From: JADHLK01 sp038131695
GTDB lineage: Bacteria > Pseudomonadota > Alphaproteobacteria > Puniceispirillales > Puniceispirillaceae
DNA: 7,761 nucleotides
Assembly: GCA_038131695.1 (NCBI GenBank)
Contig: JAYPQA010000087.1
Location: 1 to 7,761 of the forward strand
Reading direction: 5' to 3'
Shown here: piece by piece, positions 6,801 to 7,761 of the stretch
Position numbering within the stretch: position 1 is the stretch's first letter
Layout of the letters: the number at the start of each line of letters is the position of its first letter
Made by a program: the position numbers and the translations under genes
Notes under the pieces: model-generated
Databases searched by the model: none
The model's input: the letters and a program-made list of their open reading frames with translations, nothing else
What the model was told of the DNA's origin: nothing

Positions 6801-7441
6801 GTCTGGCAGGCCAGCGGGTAACCCTGACCGATTTGCCGGATGAGGAATTGCTGGTCATGGTCACTGGCGGCGGGGCCAGGCGCCTGGCGAGGACCTATGA
6901 TCAGAGGCCGGAAGGCGGCGTGCAGCTGCCCCGCGACTTGCAGGTCAAGATCACCGACAGCAGCAACCGGACGGTGGAATTTATTGATACCGAAACCGGC
7001 ACTTCGATTGCGACCCGCACGCTGGACAGCAATGGCCGCACCTCCGGGGCTGGTTATGATGTGCGCCTGCGCGGTGATCTGGAAACAAATGACAAGTTTC
7101 ATATCACCAGCAATGAAGGCGGGCGCGGCGATGCGCGCAATGTGCAGGCCATGATTGATTTACAGCTCAGCCAGACAGCCGGGGCCGACCGCGGCAATTT
7201 TCAGGAAATGTTCAGCGCGATGGTGTCGGAACTGGGCACAAAATTACAGGCCAATGAGCTGACCTATGAGGCAGCCTCTGCTTTGCGCGATGCCAGCCTT
7301 GAGGCAGAATCGGCCTATTCCGGGGTGAATCTGGATACTGAGGCATCCAAACTTATTGAACAGCAGCAGGCCTATCAGGCCTCAGCCCGCATTCTGGCCA
7401 CCGCCCGCGAGCTGTTTGACACGCTGTTCCAGAATCTGTGA
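3879..7441 (+). CDS. flgK: Hook-filament junction protein FlgK, unusually large, reading frame broken once
   Basis: FlgK (HAP1) joins hook to filament with FlgL. The N-terminal D0 helix carries GQNIANINTEGYKRR (about residues 23-37). LLDNRDNIIDRISKLAEV near 198-215 is typical of the FlgK D1 region, and a D2-like block lies at about 357-410 (EITLTYNASASVW...DGDQFTFSP). The C-terminal part has DARNVQAMIDLQ (from about 1085) and the D0 helix at 1147-1187 (YSGVNLDTEASKLIEQQQAYQ). The first frame stops at TGA 6642-6644 and the remainder runs in the -1 frame to TGA 7439-7441. One added base near 6582 restores about 1187 aa. Enterobacterial FlgK is 547 aa, so roughly 600 residues are inserted between the D2-like block and the C-terminal D1 region. 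No cysteine is present. No good ribosome binding site precedes ATG 3879, suggesting coupling to flgJ. Confidence 0.9.
5181..6937 (+). other. Region encoding the extra central domain of FlgK
   Basis: This part of flgK (about residues 435-1020 of the frame-restored protein) has no counterpart in standard 547-aa FlgK. It is rich in Ser, Ala, Gly, Asp and Thr, free of cysteine, without membrane segments, and mostly predicted beta-rich by eye. Recognisable pieces are a possible module at about 729-775 (AVSYTVSLGG... then DGQDGAAVAQAMVDALR) and a strand-rich part from about 827 (DQISLTYDAANARIE, then VWISFEGSFYQLTRKGNEIE). The frame break at about residue 902 lies inside it. By analogy with other axial proteins, such insertions point outward from the filament axis. 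Confidence 0.6.
6575..6598 (+). other. Frame break in flgK (one base apparently missing)
   Basis: The -1 frame is closed by TAG 6572-6574 and then stays open to 7441. Frame 0 loses plausible sequence after SSSGS (to 6581) and becomes arginine/proline-rich before TGA 6642. The -1 frame from about 6584 reads ALASDADIAGNSSNARRFGLI, which fits the composition of the surrounding domain. Confidence 0.8.
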
Positions 7442-7445
7442 GGGG
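7440..7445 (+). promoter_or_regulatory. Ribosome binding site for flgL overlapping the flgK stop
   Basis: GAGGGG begins inside the flgK TGA (7439-7441) and lies 7 bases before the flgL ATG at 7453. Ribosomes finishing flgK would sit on this site, which favours coupled synthesis of the two junction proteins. Confidence 0.6.
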
Positions 7446-7452
7446 TTAGGCC

Positions 7453-7761
7453 ATGATCAGCACAAAACTCTATAATGCACAATCAGTTGAGCGGTTTAAT
7501 AGGCTGACAGCTGATATTCAGGATGCACAAATCAAAATCGCGACCGGCAAGCGCATCACCCGCGCCTCCCAGGACCCGGTCGCTGCTGCCAATATTTCAG
7601 TTGCCAAGGAGCAGCAGCAGCTGGTCTCGCGCTATGTGTCCAACCTGGAAAAAGCCCAGGTGCGGCTGAATACGGTGGATACGCTGCTGAGCGAGACGCA
7701 AAATATTGTCACCCGTATCTATGAGCTGGCCTTGCAGGCAAAAAATGACAGCTATTCGGCC
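7453..7761 (+). CDS. flgL: Hook-filament junction protein FlgL, N-terminal part (cut by window edge)
   Basis: The first 103 codons of FlgL (HAP3), which with FlgK forms the adaptor between hook and flagellin filament. The ATG at 7453 is followed by MISTKLYNAQSVERFNRL. The flagellin-type N-terminal D0/D1 helices follow, with the diagnostic ATGKRITRASQDPVAAA at about residues 30-46 and a heptad-like helical stretch through LEKAQVRLNTVDTLLSETQNI. The frame is open to the last base. Flagellin itself has similar N-terminal helices, but position right after flgK and the STKLYNAQ start favour FlgL. The missing C-terminal half would settle it. The spacing of 11 bases from flgK and a shared ribosome binding site indicate the same operon. 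Confidence 0.9.
   Translation, partial: MISTKLYNAQSVERFNRLTADIQDAQIKIATGKRITRASQDPVAAANISVAKEQQQLVSRYVSNLEKAQVRLNTVDTLLSETQNIVTRIYELALQAKNDSYSA

Noticed and set aside
6689..7441. Separate gene downstream of flgK's first stop
   Set aside because: It has no ribosome binding site at its GTG and its C-terminus is the FlgK D0/D1 end; it is the second part of flgK.
1..7761. tRNA, rRNA, CRISPR array, insertion sequence, prophage or attachment site
   Set aside because: Coding density is nearly complete and all frames belong to flagellar genes; no repeat arrays, transposase motifs or RNA gene patterns were seen on either strand.

Overview
The window is a stretch of a bacterial flagellar operon. Every gene lies on the + strand, and nothing unrelated to the flagellum is visible. 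The order is (end of probable flgE)-flgF-flgG-flgH-flgI-flgJ-flgK-flgL(start). This is the enterobacterial flgE-to-flgL order. However, flgJ encodes only the small rod-binding domain (97 aa) and lacks the muramidase half found in gammaproteobacteria. flgA, which often sits between flgG and flgH in alphaproteobacteria, is absent from this stretch. The short FlgJ, the moderately GC-rich codon use and the look of the FlgH/FlgI proteins suggest an alphaproteobacterium. That placement is an inference, not a database result.

Layout. Bases 1-60 hold the last 19 codons of an axial protein, probably hook protein FlgE. flgF (proximal rod) and flgG (distal rod) follow. The 69-base gap between them is the only sizeable non-coding stretch. 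It holds tandem stops, a -24/-12 element matching the sigma-54 promoter consensus with correct spacing, a strong hairpin followed by a T run, and an AGGAGG ribosome binding site for flgG. Next come flgH (outer-membrane L-ring lipoprotein), flgI (periplasmic P-ring), flgJ (rod cap), a very large flgK (hook-filament junction) and the first 103 codons of flgL. From flgH onward the gaps are only 3 to 22 bases, so these genes are probably one transcript with translational coupling.

Three genes, flgH, flgI and flgK, each carry one reading-frame break. All three are in the same direction (one base missing), lie in GC-rich sequence, and are followed by well-conserved protein in the new frame. Consensus-sequence deletions are the simplest explanation; real gene decay is possible but less likely. 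With one base restored at each site the proteins would be about 228, 376 and 1187 aa. The first two are normal for their families. The third is about twice the usual FlgK length, owing to a central insertion of roughly 600 residues that should form an extra surface domain at the hook-filament junction.

How the genes work together: FlgF and FlgG build the rod, with FlgJ as its assembly cap. FlgI and FlgH form the bushing through peptidoglycan and outer membrane. FlgE forms the hook, and FlgK and FlgL join hook to filament. The FlgH lipoprotein cysteine is the only cysteine I find in all the encoded protein.
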